Assembly: GCA_030770545.1 (NCBI GenBank)
Contig: CM061100.1
Span: 9,886,501-9,950,500, forward strand
Origin: Macropodus opercularis
Taxonomy: Eukaryota > Chordata > Actinopteri > Anabantiformes > Osphronemidae
Direction of reading: 5' to 3'
Length of the DNA stretch: 64,000 bases
Made by a program: the position numbers and the translations under genes
Notes under the pieces: generated by a model
Told to the model about the DNA's origin: nothing
Seen by the model: only the letters and a program-made list of their open reading frames with translations
Databases searched by the model: none
In this document: in pieces, positions 12,251 to 25,353 of the stretch
How the letters are laid out: every line of letters begins with the position of its first letter
How positions within the stretch are numbered: position 1 is the first letter of the stretch

Positions 12251-15200
12251 ACATCTAAAGATTTAGTAATAGTGGGGGAGTGTTAAAAGCACAGCTTGGA
12301 AGTGTGTGAGGAAGCTCAGTTGTGATGTTCAAGCCAGTATCGATTGCTGGGATTTATTACATTTCATCAGAACGGATGGTTTTTTTTAGGAAGCCGGTTG
12401 CTATTCGCTTCATTTATAGTTGAATTCTATTTTGTCCTTATTTGGCAGCCAGATTGCAATATGTGATCTGAAACTGCTTTGAGAGAATAGGAGGAAGTCC
12501 TACTAAATGGTTTCTGACATAAAACGTAATATGTAAAGACTTTCAATAATTACAGCAACATTTTCAATAGACACTGTTTGACTAATTACACCTTATTGAT
12601 GATGGACTCAACAGAGAGAATGTGTTGTGAGCTACAAGTGCTAGACAAGAGCACATGTGAGGTCTCCTGCTTGAGTGAACTAATCTATTTTGTCTTTGCA
12701 CACTGCATATATATGACATGTAGGACACATTTCTCTCTTGTACCCCTTTAAGGAAAGCGGCACAGCTGACTCCTATCCTTCTCTTTCCTATCTCTTCTTC
12801 CACAAAACGAAACCAAGTCATAAGTTGAGGTCACGAGGACTGGCCATAATGTCCTTACAATGATGGCTTCATCTAAAAATAGTCGACGCCACCACAGAAA
12901 GTCACGTGCACAAACATACACACACGCACACACGTGCACAGATAGGCAGACAGATCAATACAGTCTCATTTCACACCTTGTGCAACCGAGCTTCTCCATT
13001 GCAGAGGCAGCAAAACACAGACGAACAACAGCCGTGGTCAGACAAAGAATGGCAGGTGGATAGATGGGCAAACTGAATCCCAGCAAAGGTGTTGGCGGTG
13101 GCAAAATGGAAACCAGTGTCTTCAGGGCATCTTGTTTGACTCTCAGCTGGCTGGGTTGCATTTTTCTCATTTCGCCTCTGTTGTCGTCTCCTCTTAGCGT
13201 CTTCTTCTGTCCACTTTCTACATCTGAGACATTAAGCTGACAGTTTTATCCATGAGCTTACTATAGATCGCCAACATTACAAGCAACTCCAAAGATAGGA
13301 GGCACACAAGTCAAAGTGTTAGTGTTCCCACAGCGATCCTTTGACCCTAATCATCTTAGGGGAGGACTCAAGGATAACTTAGCAGAATAAGTTGTTGCTC
13401 TGTATCCTCGTGTGTGTGGTGCATTTATGTACAGCATGTGCATTTCTGTGTCAGCAGAAGACTGTTAATATTTGTCCTTGGACACCCTCCGATCGTGCGT
13501 TCACATGTGCATAAATCTCCCCCCTCACTCGCCCACTTCACATTGGCTCCCCTCCACAGGCTGCAGACTTTGGTAATCGATATACATTCGCGTGTCTGAG
13601 TGTGCGTGCGAGTAATGGAGTGGAATCTGACAGCGATTGTCAGTCATCTCACACGGCCTGCGAAATAGAATCTAAAATGGAGCTTCGAAAGAAGGCCGAG
13701 CGCATGCCTCCACTCCTTTAAATGCGCATGTACGGCGGCTGGAGAGCATTTGATTAACATCCATCTCTGCATCACCCCTTTCTGAGCCACCTCCAGACAA
13801 TAAAAACCATTACATCCACTTTGCTGTACACCAGTGAGCGTTTGTCATCCCATTGTGCTGGATAACAACACAGTGAGATTACTTTTGTTCAGTCATTATT
13901 CATCCTGTTATGTTTCCATTCCTTTTTCGACGAATTACCTTGTAACTTACCTCTCGTGAACCGCCGTCCTGTTTGTGTTTGTTTTATGTCTTTTTAAAGC
14001 CCAATTTGCAGGCGCTTTGTCTGGTGTAGTTTACTCAGTCAAGCAGAATATTAGTGTCATTTAGCGCCTATTTACATGCGCCTACAATTTCTTTGTCATT
14101 GTGCTGCATTATGGTTTTATACAATTCACTATTTTATATGTTTTTTTCTTATTAAGTACAGACTCAATTAAATGTCAAACCCTGAAGCAGTTTTTTATTC
14201 TATCTCATTGACTTCCTAATATGTATGCTTTCTATCTCTGCTTGTCCAATCTGAGAGCAAGAATTTGCTTGTGGAGCAATGAGATGTGTATGAACACCAT
14301 CAACTTGTCCTTGAAACAATAGTGTGGGCATAGTAAATTAGACAAAACCAAACATTTCTGGTGTTTGCAGTGATGGGGCATCAAGGGGAAATAATTTTCC
14401 CGTCTGCGGAAATTGATTTTTATCATAAAAGGTTTCATGATGGAAAACCAAGCCTTATTAATTGCATTTTAATGCTATGTACTGTAGATACCAGCAGGGA
14501 ATGTCTAATAAACAGGACAACTCATGGGCGACTTTGATGGAGAGTAAAGATTATGCATCATCCAACAGATATATCTCTCTTCAATCGCACAGCAATGGTA
14601 ATGCTGTATTATAACAAATGCTCATTTGCTGTATTTGACATAATATGAGGTTTGTTCAAATAAATGTTGCTTACCTCTTGATGCACGATGAGCTCGTGTG
14701 ATGTGTTCAATGACGATGTACAAACTGCTGAACAACCTATGCTGTATAGTAGTAGTAACAACAATAATAGTAATAATGTTTAACCTAGTGTATCTATCAT
14801 AGAATCTTGACACATCAGATCAAGTACACCTTGTTATTTTGGAATGTCATAGTGCAATTCTGTATTTCTCTGAAGATTTAAATAAATTCAAAATAACTGT
14901 TGCGCATTCATCCCCTCATTTGTGGATAAAAACCAGTAGTTGTCCCTAAACATTGAAGTGATTACTCTAAGCTCAGCCATGTTTTTGTTTTTGCCTGATT
15001 TGGCTACGTTTCAGAGTCATTACTTAGCATCTCTTGAAATAAGACGTGGAAAAACAAATACGAACGAGAAGGAATAAATCTGTATATTTTTCATATCTTG
15101 TTTTGACATTTTCATTCGAATAATACCCACCCACAGATGTTAGAACTCTGTGCTGCTCGGAAGAGATAAAACAGCACTGCTGCGATCATCATTCTGGGCT

Positions 15201-16739
15201 CAAGTGTACTCCATTGAGTTTAGGTTGGGGACTTCTTTCAGCTTGGGTGGTTACTGTAGCTATTTGGCTGAGCAATGCGGGAGACCAGAGTTTCCAAATC
15301 CTGCGCGAGGGGGGAAAAAAACACAAAATTTAAAACACCGAATATCTTTAGTGCTGTTGCGTAAGAGTCTTAAATGAGATCATGATAATCGGTAGACAAA
15401 CACAGTTACATAAACTGCACACAAGCATCTATCTGTGTGTATTCGTGCACGCAGCTGCACTTGTGAATATGCGGTCGGGCACGCGCAGCAGCACATGTGG
15501 AGTGAGGAAATGGGTTTTTTCACGTTGCTCGTCTTCCACGTTTTATCGTTCAGCTTGTCTCTAATTCAATCATCCTCTTCCTCACACTCCTATTCGTGCT
15601 TTTCCCGCCTTCCTTCCATCTGCGTTCGCCTGTGCCTGTCTGCTTTTTAACAGGACTCTTTCCCCTCAGCTTTTCTGTTGTACTTCTGGTTTATTTTGTT
15701 TAGACGAGCATGACTCCAACCTTCGAGGCCGCGTTTTATGGCGCATTTCCACCACGCTGGAGCATTTAGATGCAGCCAGGGTGGACTAGCTGGGTGCGCC
15801 CAGGGACCAGGAGCGGCGCCAACGCTTGGCCAAACCCGTATAACGAATTGCGCTGCTAATAAACATTGAAAGGGCAGGTGCAAAACGTGAAAAATTCTGC
15901 CAGGACCGTGATGAGTCAAACGTTTACTTAAAGCTGCGGCTCTGGAGCGCATTCCAGTGATGTTCCTTCACCTTGCACCTCTCTGCATCATGTTTGTTTC
16001 CACTGGTTTTTTTCATTGAATTCTAATATCCGTTCTTCGCATGAGTAATAGTCTGTATGAAAATAGCCACTTATTGGAAATTACACAGCCACTTACCTTG
16101 CTCTAATAATAAATGAATAAACGTAACCATGCACAGCGCAGGTAGGGCCAACGTTAGCAGTATAATAAGACCTACGATGATTGTTCCAAAGCACTTGAGG
16201 CTCAGGGAAATTAAAATATGTATTTTAACCTTTGTTTATTAACGCAGCGTTGATTGGGCTCATGCGTCTGTCAGCAATGCAACCAAATTATCCACTGTGA
16301 GTAGAGCTTTCTGTTGTCAGCCACAGGGCAGCCTGAGCCTCCATTGGAGGTTCAATACTTTGCATAAGGATGTTTTAGAAGTATATTATCATAGGAGGGG
16401 AAGCTGTTAGTCATTTGTTTATTCCACCCACACCTAAGGGTTAATTTGTCAAATTAAAATTTGAAACCTTTTTATGCTTTTTCATAAAAAATAAAAAAAA
16501 TCATTGACTATTTTACACAGTTCTTTGTGGCTCAGACTTGATCTCATACTGTATCTACTGAAGGTCAAGCTGAGTATATAAATTTATACATATATATTAA
16601 AAAAATTAAAATTCAGAGGTCATCACCATCTCTGCTTACTCATTGGCGTATCATCATCACAGCAATTCCTTTGGGAAGTTCAGGGTTCTCTGCTGTGCGA
16701 AAATAGGAAATGCTGTCATCAGCATTTACTGGAGGACAC

Positions 16740-16764
16740 GAGAGAGAGAGAGAGAGAGAGAGAG
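16740..16764. repeat. (GA)n microsatellite
   Basis: This is a perfect GA/AG array of 25 bp followed by about 260 bp of purine-rich sequence. Confidence 0.9.
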
Positions 16765-17940
16765 GATAAAAGGATTCATAGGTAGAGGAGGTGTAGGAGG
16801 ACAAAAATGGAAGCACCATACTGGAAAGAAGAGTTGATGGCAGAGGCGAGTGCGTATGACAAAGTTGAACCAAGAAAGGCAGAGGGAAAGTGGAGAGAAT
16901 GACAGATAGTAGAGTAGCAGCTGGAAATAAAAGGTGGAACGAGAGACGCAGTTCGAGGGAGGAAGAGACAGCTCACGTTAAAATGCTGAATTATAGCATC
17001 ACTGAGAGAGACAGAAAGTAAGAGAGCGGCTGACAGAATGTTTGCCCATAGGGCTCGTAGTGAAGCGCAGGGAGTCGACTGAGGTAATGAACGACTCTCT
17101 CACTCACTGTGACCCACACACACACATACGTATAGACACAGCGTGATCTCAGATAATGACATCAGTGTTAAGTCAGCAGTGACTGGTAGTTCTCCAGAAT
17201 AGTGCTGCTCAGCAGTAGATGACTCTTCCTGACTGTACAAATCACACAAGTGTGATGTAAGATGCCGTCCTGAGTGCTCAGCAGGTTTAGGTGCGGGCAG
17301 TCCATTCAGTGTACACATTTAGTTTAGGAGTCTAATTATTTACAAGGGTAGCAAGTGCAGAATAAGCCCAACGTCAACGTTTTCTTAAACATTAATTTAG
17401 TGGAAATTCATTCAGGCAAGGAGAAAAGATAATAATCAGCTCTCTAATTGAATGTATTTGAATGGATAAAAGGGTTCTGTCCTGTTCATCATCTAGAATA
17501 GCACCAGCGAGTTGTGTCTTTAATTCAACTGAAGCGTTTAGAAATCTTTTAAAATATGTATGCAGAGCAATGACAAGCTTGGTAATACTATTGATGTAGA
17601 CATGTTTTCAGCTTTGATGTTGTTCTTGACGACAACTTAGACGAAAGCGTTTGAGGAACGACAGGCTTTAAAGCTGAAATACTGTACCGGGCTGAAGTGC
17701 CCTTAGGCAAGACACATTTCAAAATAATTCTTGAAATATTTATTTATATAAAGGGAAGTGCTTTTGCATATTTATTTTTACACATACACAATGGCCCAGT
17801 AAATACGGCACATTTCTATTTTCTACTCAGAACACGCGCGACTTTGTTAACTCACTGTTGGGGCAGGCACCATACGATACTTATTACTTTTTAAGTTTGT
17901 TTGTATCAAGTGAGTGTGGCAAGGATGCAAATGTCCAGTG

Positions 17941-17960
17941 CACACACACACACACACACA
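17941..17960. repeat. (CA)10 microsatellite
   Basis: This is a perfect CA array of 20 bp. Confidence 0.9.
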
Positions 17961-18365
17961 GGTTATTTAAGTCCTGCCTAGTATTTACTCACCGAGCGGC
18001 AACAGATACTTAACTGTACTTTAGTGAATACTCCCATATAGTTAGTGTGTTTATCTGGTAACTGAGGTTTTTGGCCACCCGACCTAGAGTGCAAGTGTGT
18101 TTAGTGCATGCGGTACTTACTTGGATGCGTGTGTATGTGTGTGTGTTACCTCTGCATAAACAATGCATACTGCCTGAGTGTGTTCTACTTTGTGTATATT
18201 TATTTGTATTTTATATTGTGTATGTTTTAACATAATTGTTTTTTGTGGTTTGCGTGTGTGTGTGAAACTGATAGACAGACCTATATGAAGGCCACCGGAA
18301 TCAACTCTACAAATAGCCTCCTGTGGTAAGAGCCAGTGGACAGACCAGCGCACAGTTTGTGTGTG

Positions 18366-18368
<3 letters not shown>

Positions 18369-18422
<54 letters not shown>
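18369..18422. repeat. (TG)27 microsatellite
   Basis: This is a perfect TG array of 54 bp, one of the longest in the window. Its length makes it likely to be polymorphic. Translation gives a His-Thr repeat on the minus strand that is not a protein. Confidence 0.95.
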
Positions 18423-18424
<2 letters not shown>

Positions 18425-20122
18425 GCCGGTCTAAGCTGCTACTGTGTCCGCTGTATTTACTAAAGAGGTTTGGCAAACAGTTCGAGTAAACATACTGTTT
18501 TTAGTTACCAACACATGCAGGTAAACACTCAGGCGTGGATTCTCACACAAACACAGAGACTCACACAATGCACACACTGCTGCAAGAAGACGGGGAATGT
18601 TTCTAACTCATTTTGTTGCTCTTCATGCCTCTCTTCTGTTTGTCTCTTCCGCAGGCTGTCACATCGCTCTGTCTGTTTGTCCCTCGCATTCTCTGTTTCC
18701 ATCTTAAACTCGTATGCACAATTCCAGCTTGTATCTAAGAAATCAATAACCCTTAGTTTGGGTGAAACAAAAGCAAACACAGATATTCCATGTTAAAAAC
18801 ATATTTATTCTGTGTGCTGTTATATTGAAGAGAAACAGTTGGGCAGATGTTGTACTCTTATGAGAGTGAAATCCTAAATCAATCATCGCTACCCCTTCAT
18901 GCAAAATTGTAAAGAGAGTTGACTGCCAGGATTTTGACTGATTGCATATTTAAATCCGTACATCTGGAAGAAAGCATGGCAGAACCAGGAACTAATGTTT
19001 TACACATGGATGCAGCAAAACATTTCAACCAAGGTCAAGTAATTTGTGCAGATTAACTGTAATCATTATGTAAACTGTGGTCACCGACGCTGTTTTCATG
19101 TCATGCAATATGTTCCTTGGTGGATTTCCAACCGTGCTGGTTGTCACACAGGCCTTCAGAAGCACCGAGAAGTTGGTAACTTCACCAATGTAGGACAAAA
19201 CAGGAAATGAAATACTGGAACTTTTATTCACTCCATCATGACTAGACAAGAGCAGCACCCTTGAGAGAAGTCCAATGTTTATACCCAAACTTTAAACAGA
19301 ATAAAAAATATAATTTGTGATACAGTGTCAACAGTGAATTTAAATCAGTTTGGTAATTATGTAACAAGAGATGGGGGTGGGGTAATCAAGCTTTTGTGTT
19401 ATGATAAGAGATTCAATTAGAGATTTTAGCTTTTTATCATTTCAGTTTCACTTTTGTGACGCCGCTACTTATCTTAGTGATAATGTGAGTTCATACAGAC
19501 TAAGAAAGGAGCCACTGGGGTTATCAGAAATCCTTCCTCTGTTTGAGAAAAGGATAACCATTATAAAGATCTAAAAGATACGTTGTTCAGAAAGTGTGCT
19601 GCCTAAAGAAAAAACCAAACATTATTGCAGTGCTCGCTACAAAAATAATCATGTATTTGTTGTGCAGTTTACCAGCTGAATTGTAAACCTCTGCTTTCTT
19701 TGAAAAGTTTCTCTGAAACTAGTTTTTTCACCATCAACACATTTTCTCTTACAGTGTTGCACAAACCTTTTTCAGATTAAAGTTAAACCTGCCTTGCGAG
19801 TCACAAACCTACTGGACCCCATGGAACAGGCTGCAGTTTCTTTATATTCTACAGAGGCATAACACTTTTTGGTACGTTGGGTTTTTTTTCATAAAGCGTC
19901 TGGTCTGCACACTGGTCAGAGGAAGAGGCAATTATTCTTTATATAGCATCAACTGGTTTTGGAAGACGAATCCTTCATCGGATTGACCATGAGGAATTCT
20001 GCACTTGGCTGGGTCACAGCTTAGTATGCAGCGCCTCACAAATGTCTCAATAGACGTTAAATATCAGCTATTGTATCAGCGTATGAATTTTGATTTCCTG
20101 GCAACAGAAAATGCTGTGAAGC
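18423..20122. other. Non-coding stretch, no gene seen
   Basis: The sequence is AT-rich and complex, with scattered short TG/CA runs. I recognise no exon, RNA gene or transposon. Confidence 0.55.
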
Positions 20123-20207
20123 TATGGCTCTAATTCACTAACACATGAATGCTACGCTTTATTAGCGATGAAGCGTAGCATTCATGTGTTAGTGAATTAG
20201 AGCCATA
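20123..20207. repeat. Perfect 37-bp inverted repeat with 11-nt spacer
   Basis: The left arm (20123-20159) and right arm (20171-20207) are exact reverse complements over 37 bases, checked base by base. The spacer is 20160-20170. Pairing stops abruptly at the outer ends (c20122 against a20208). There are no clear target-site duplications, and the arms do not match a transposon terminus I know. It would fold into a very stable hairpin or cruciform. It could be a recent inverted duplication by template switching, a foldback element, or a hairpin RNA source. Confidence 0.9.
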
Positions 20208-20689
20208 ATGAAATCACCGGTCATTTAATTTCTATAGTTTACGAGTCTGACTTGTCAGCTACACGATTTCACATCAGAGTCTTGTTACCAGTCTTGGATA
20301 ATGTTATTAAATACATAAAAAGGGATTTTTTTTGCTTATACAGACACGGCGCTGCACAAAATCAGATTTGTAGGCACCGTTTGAAATAATAAAAATAACA
20401 AAGAAGAGGTTTTGACATAATTTTATCTTATATACATTATATATATATATACATCTCCTTGGTTGTACAACATTGATTAATATATTTTCTTGTATGAATC
20501 GGATAATGTTAAATTGAAATTGTACTTGTGTACTTGCTTGATGTTTATTGTTTTTTGTAAATTACTCAAATCATGGAGTTCAGCAGGTCTCATAGTACAC
20601 AGTGCTTCACATAATATTTGAAATTGTTTTGCAGTTGTGTGTGACAGCAGAACGGATGCACCTAAGTGCAGAGGAGTGAATTTGGAAAA
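20208..20689. other. Non-coding stretch, no gene seen
   Basis: AT-rich sequence including a short TA repeat near 20440-20450. Nothing else was recognised. Confidence 0.5.
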
Positions 20690-20711
20690 GGGGGGGGGGG
20701 GGCGGCTGTGG

Positions 20712-20752
<41 letters not shown>
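20690..20752. repeat. G13 run followed by (TG)19 microsatellite
   Basis: A homopolymer of 13 G (20690-20702) is followed by a short G-rich link with a further G run (about 20710-20714), then a perfect TG array (20715-20752). The G-rich part could form a G-quadruplex on the + strand. Confidence 0.9.
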
Positions 20753-20756
<4 letters not shown>

Positions 20757-21498
20757 ATCCACAGTGGGCATGCCTCAGCTCTGGTTCTGATTAACTCCCT
20801 GTAAAAACACCTCTGTTCTGAACATCACAGCCCGTACATCACACTCTCCCTCACACACACAGACACACACATGCTGCGCAGCTCCTGGAGGCTCGCTCTT
20901 CACAAAGGGGAGTCTACACCCATCATTCAAAGCCTTATAGGCCTTAAGAATGCTGACACACGAACACACACACACACAGAGTGCCCTGTTTTCTTAGCTT
21001 TGATACACTTATAGAGTTCAGAGGTGAGAGGGCTGGAGGTAACACTGTGTTTTTCCAGAGCTTTCTAACCACCTAAATCTGCCGCTACACACACAAGGAG
21101 GTCCAGATGGCTGGGTGGAGACAAAAAACTACACACACATAGTCATGCTCAAATGCACAGAAAAAGAGCGAGTGATAAGCACTCATGCAGGCTCATCAGC
21201 GCGCGGTTACGGAGGACGAGTGCTTTCGTTCTTGTTGAAGTATCCAGTTTCATGTTGGCCTTAGGCTGGTCCGACTGGACTCGAGCTACGTTAGCGAGCC
21301 CATCTGCCTTGTTTAGTGTTACTAGTCATTATTAGACGTTGTGCAGTTTACGGAGGGTCTACATGTGTAGGCTGGTTAGATGTTGTGACCACATGATACC
21401 TGGTAACTTAAGTGTTCTGCTCCTCTAAATCTTAGCCAGCTGAGACCAGTCACATGTAATCAATGGCTGAATTTATCACTCAGAGCCATGAGCTGTCA

Positions 21499-21501
<3 letters not shown>

Positions 21502-21541
<40 letters not shown>
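21502..21541. repeat. (GT)20 microsatellite
   Basis: This is a perfect GT array of about 40 bp. Confidence 0.95.
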
Positions 21542-21543
<2 letters not shown>

Positions 21544-21545
21544 TT

Positions 21546-24500
21546 TTGCGCGTGTTCATAGGCTTGACCCCCGCTACCTCTTGAGAAACGATTGACGTTG
21601 TCTTTAGCAAGCAATTATAGCCAGAATGACTGTGAAAAAGGTCACAGCCATCCAGCTATCAACACGTCGCACCAAATGCCAGCTTTGTGTGTCTTTGCAT
21701 GTGTGTGCATGCATGTGTGTGCGCTCTACCCAAAATGCCAGCAGCCATGCTAGCAGCCTTGACCCTCCCCCAGCACTTGTGGGTAATCTGCAGCAATCCC
21801 GCATGATTGATGAGAGAATTTGTGTTGCTAAGTAAAGCCAAGCATCGTGGGAGTGGCGAAGTTGTGTTATTGCATCGAGAAGGCGACATTAAAGGTTACA
21901 GTGGCATCACTCAGGTGTGATTATGTGTTTGTGGATGTGTGTGACTGTGTGTGCTTAGTCGACTGGGATCATCTGCAGGACAGTTTTTGATGGATGGGGT
22001 GCCACAAAGTCATTTTTTCACTGGAGTCAGGGTCACAGGTACAACTAACTACCGCTTGAATCCTGTGTGGATAAACACTCCTCAGTTAGTTTACACTCAC
22101 TGTTGAGCTTGAAGTAGATTTAAGTTTCCCCTCAAAACGATAACGGTTTTACAGCTGTCAGCGTGAGCTTCCCTCTGATCCACCTGTCGTACATTTAGAT
22201 GTGCATCTTAACTAACTTTGGTTCCGAAAGTTCAAGTTCAAGCACTGAGTTCACTAAAGGGCTTCCTTTGTCTCGGCCTCTACCTCCGTCGATATTACCT
22301 TGTCCAGAAGTGATGTACGTAAATGACTTCAGGCTGCAGAATCTTTACTCACATTTTCAGTAGAACAGCGGTATCTTTTTTTTTTTTTTTAATCTCATGA
22401 TGTCGACTTGTCAAGAGAGAGAACGTGTGAAAAATGCTCATCTCCTGTCAGTGTCTCATTGCTCCAAGGTAGGGCAAAGTAAGACAAGGGTCTCATTCTG
22501 CAGTAAGGATCCTTTTGATTTACAGGTGTACCCTCTGGAAAGGATACATTATCTCCTAGTTTCAAGGTTTAACTTCTCACAATGATAAAATTAGAATATT
22601 CGTCCTCAATGCTTCTAAACAACCGAGCTCTTCGCCCTTTTCTTTTTGTCCTAGTCGTGTTTTCCCAGTAAATCTCCACCATTTAAGATTTTACTGTGGC
22701 TGCATTTCAAAGGGGTTCTCCTTAAGGAGGTTCTGTGTTTTGTGGCAGCCTGTTTTGTGCTCTGGCTGGCTGCTGTGTTAGGCTCTCTGTCCTGTTTATG
22801 TGCACGACCCAATTCTCCAGATGGTGAGTTGTGTGGCTATGAGTCAGTTTATAAAGTATGCAGTTGGGGAAAGGTGTGATTTTTAGGACGGTTTAATGGG
22901 CTCTATGGTGCCAGACACACTGGTTGTAGCATCTTTAAAACAGCTGACCTCCAGCGATGTCCCGCCCAGATGATGCACCTCTGTCTCAGCATCATGCACT
23001 ATAATTGCCTGAATAATCCATAAATCTCAATTCACTACATGCCCGTAGGATATTACTGAATAAGACAGTTAAAATGAAACAATTTATTTTGATGCCGTAT
23101 TCTTAGCATTGTGTCATTTTCTCACATGATTGATGTCTCACTTAGAAACTAAACCCGGTTTCCTGCCGATGGCCCTCTCAACAACAGTTCAGATCTATTG
23201 TGAGCTTCTTTTGTACACTTGATCGCTACAGTTCCTAAGGTTCCTGAGGGCTATAAAGTCAACGCTCCCTATAAATCAGACAGCTCATTTATTACCCAGC
23301 AGAAAGCTTCTCTTGTGTTCTCTGTGGACACATTTCAAATGAACTCTTCTGTTTTTGACAGCTCATTGACTGGGAATTTTTGCTGTGTTGATTATGAGAG
23401 AAAGGCATAAGAAAAAGTCAGTCAGTGATATACAGTAGTGTAAAGCGGATTATTATTAATGAGCAAGAGGCAGGCACTGACTGCACATTAGACTAAGGGA
23501 GAGACACAAAGTTCCTATTTGAAGGAAGAAACTCTTTTCCATTACAGGATGTTCAGTTTGAACCATTTGGGAAACCTGTGTGATTTTGGACATTTCAAAT
23601 TGTATGAGAGGGAAAAAAGGGCCATAGACTGAAAGCAAGCAAGTGCTTCTTTAAAAGAAGGATGCCTTCTATCTTCACACACACAAACCCCAGCCCGCCT
23701 GGTGCATTTCCCTCCTGGCTTTCCAATTTAAATGCAAATGTTCCCAAAACGGACTCCACAATGACGCAGAGGCAAAATCATTTGACGCAGCGATGAATTA
23801 TATATTTTAATTAAGCAGCCCGAAAGAATCACGCCTATTCAGCCCTTTCCCCTCCAATAAGAAATGAATAAATAAATATGGAAGATGGGATGAAGAGAGG
23901 AATAAATGGGAGAGTCAGGGGAGGGAAGGATGGATGGATCTGGGAGGAGGATTTGTATTGAGATTGTGTGATTGCAGTGCTAACCGCCCGTGGGCTGTCA
24001 TTATGTGAGCGATCTGAAGCTGTCAGATTTCAAAACTGTATTGTTTGCTGATAGACGGGCTAAATACCCCCACAGTTTTAGCAACGCACATACACACATG
24101 GCACAAACTCCAGCATTTACCCGAATACATTCACATGCACACACACACACAAACACACAGACCATGGAGTTTGATGGGCAAACCAGCACTTAGAAAATGA
24201 AGAGCAGAGATGGGGATTGTGTTGCTCTGACAAGGGATGCAATTTTAATTTCACCCCCTGTCACTCTCTTCAATATCTCCTCAGATGAAATACATATGAG
24301 CTGCCAATCACTCACGCAAACAAACAGACACACAACCGTGCACATGGAAATGCGCATCTCTTAATCACATGTGCTTTCCTATGCTATCGGTGCAAATAAA
24401 AAACAAAACATATAATATGTTAAAATGTAATAAAACTAAACAGTATTTTGACAAAAGTTAAATATTATTGCTACTACTTGAAAATGTTGCTTTGACTTTA

Positions 24501-25217
24501 AACAAAGTGAGAATCAGCCCTAACTTCCATAATGAGCCCTACAGGATAAGGAGTGAGAGAAGTTTTTCATTTATATATTTTTTAAGCTACAATCAGTTTA
24601 GCATTTTGTAAAAAAAAAAAAAAAAAAAGGTGTTCTTTGTTCTTCCCTGTAATTCGCTGTTTGAGCGTACGAGACCATTAGTCGGGCCGTTCATGAAAAC
24701 ATTCCCTCGTGTGTTTAATGTATGTGACCACATTGTTCCTTTTTCACGTTTTAGTTCAGTTGTAAAAGCTTTTTCATGTTCTTGTTTCATTTTCTACCCT
24801 GCATTACTTGTGGACATCTTTTTTTTTCTCTCACTCAGAGACACTTAAACAATGGTGTTCGTGTTTAACTCTGACAAAGAGACCAAAGCAGTGAAGGATA
24901 TTAAATTGGAGAGGGAAACCGAGAGATACCGTGTGTACTGAAGACACGGGCATGGCTAAAGAAATTAGGGGATGAGTATCAGACAGAAGAAGTTGAAGCT
25001 AAACGACGAGCTAGAGGTAATGGGAGATGACAGTTGAGGTCTTGCAGTGAAAGAACAACTTTAATTTCTTTTCCTCTACTTAGCGTGTTCACTGTGTTCC
25101 CCACACGCAGACATACGCAATTTACTCCACCAGGTCTCAGACATCATTTGTCTCTGAGGGAGCCAGTTATCTCTCCACGCTGACCAGAAGACAGGAAGCA
25201 GGAAAAACGAAGGCTGG
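21546..25217. other. Non-coding 5' region, no gene seen
   Basis: No exon was recognised. It holds a T run near 22376-22391, a CA-rich patch at about 24137-24162, and a 19-base A run at 24610-24628. The segment 23690-23870 is complex sequence with an octamer atgcaaat at 23732-23739 and several AT-rich homeodomain-like cores. Confidence 0.55.
23690..23870. promoter_or_regulatory. Candidate non-coding regulatory segment with octamer
   Basis: This stretch is non-repetitive and combines a perfect POU octamer (23732-23739), two gacgcag motifs and a TTAATTAA-like core. It lies about 3.4 kb before the cntfr start codon. Conservation cannot be judged from one sequence, so this is weak motif inference. 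Confidence 0.15.
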
Positions 25218-25353
25218 AGGTCACATTTTAATTGGAGGATGTGAGTTCAAGAACCTCTTGTTTGGAGGCATCTGTGCTGTTGTAGAGAGTGTTGAACCTT
25301 TGTCAGACCTAGAACAGTTTGGCTCATTTGTAGCTGACCCTGACCTCTGACCT
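25218..25353. promoter_or_regulatory. Candidate nuclear-receptor element cluster with perfect DR1
   Basis: Read on the minus strand, 25341-25353 is a perfect DR1, two AGGTCA half-sites separated by one base. A third half-site, tgaccc, abuts it at 25335-25340. Nearby are aggtca at 25218-25223 and an HNF4-like tgaacctttg at 25293-25302. DR1 is the classic site for RXR heterodimers, HNF4 and COUP-TF/NR2F. It lies about 1.9 kb upstream of the coding start. Function is inferred. Confidence 0.35.

Larger units (their letters stand above)
12251..18360. other. Non-coding 5' region, no gene seen
   Basis: No exon or RNA gene was recognised. Short CA repeats occur near 12917-12935 and 17941-17960, and a GA repeat at 16740-16764 begins a purine-rich stretch to about 17030. 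Two somewhat GC/CpG-richer spots (about 13560-13740 and 15700-15960) and a complex segment at 13600-13960 may be regulatory. Trinucleotide-like gta/ata sequence lies near 14747-14775. Confidence 0.55.

Noticed and set aside
15647..15952. Minus-strand frame of 101 codons in GC-richer sequence
   Set aside because: No recognisable protein pattern; GC-rich sequence lowers stop frequency.
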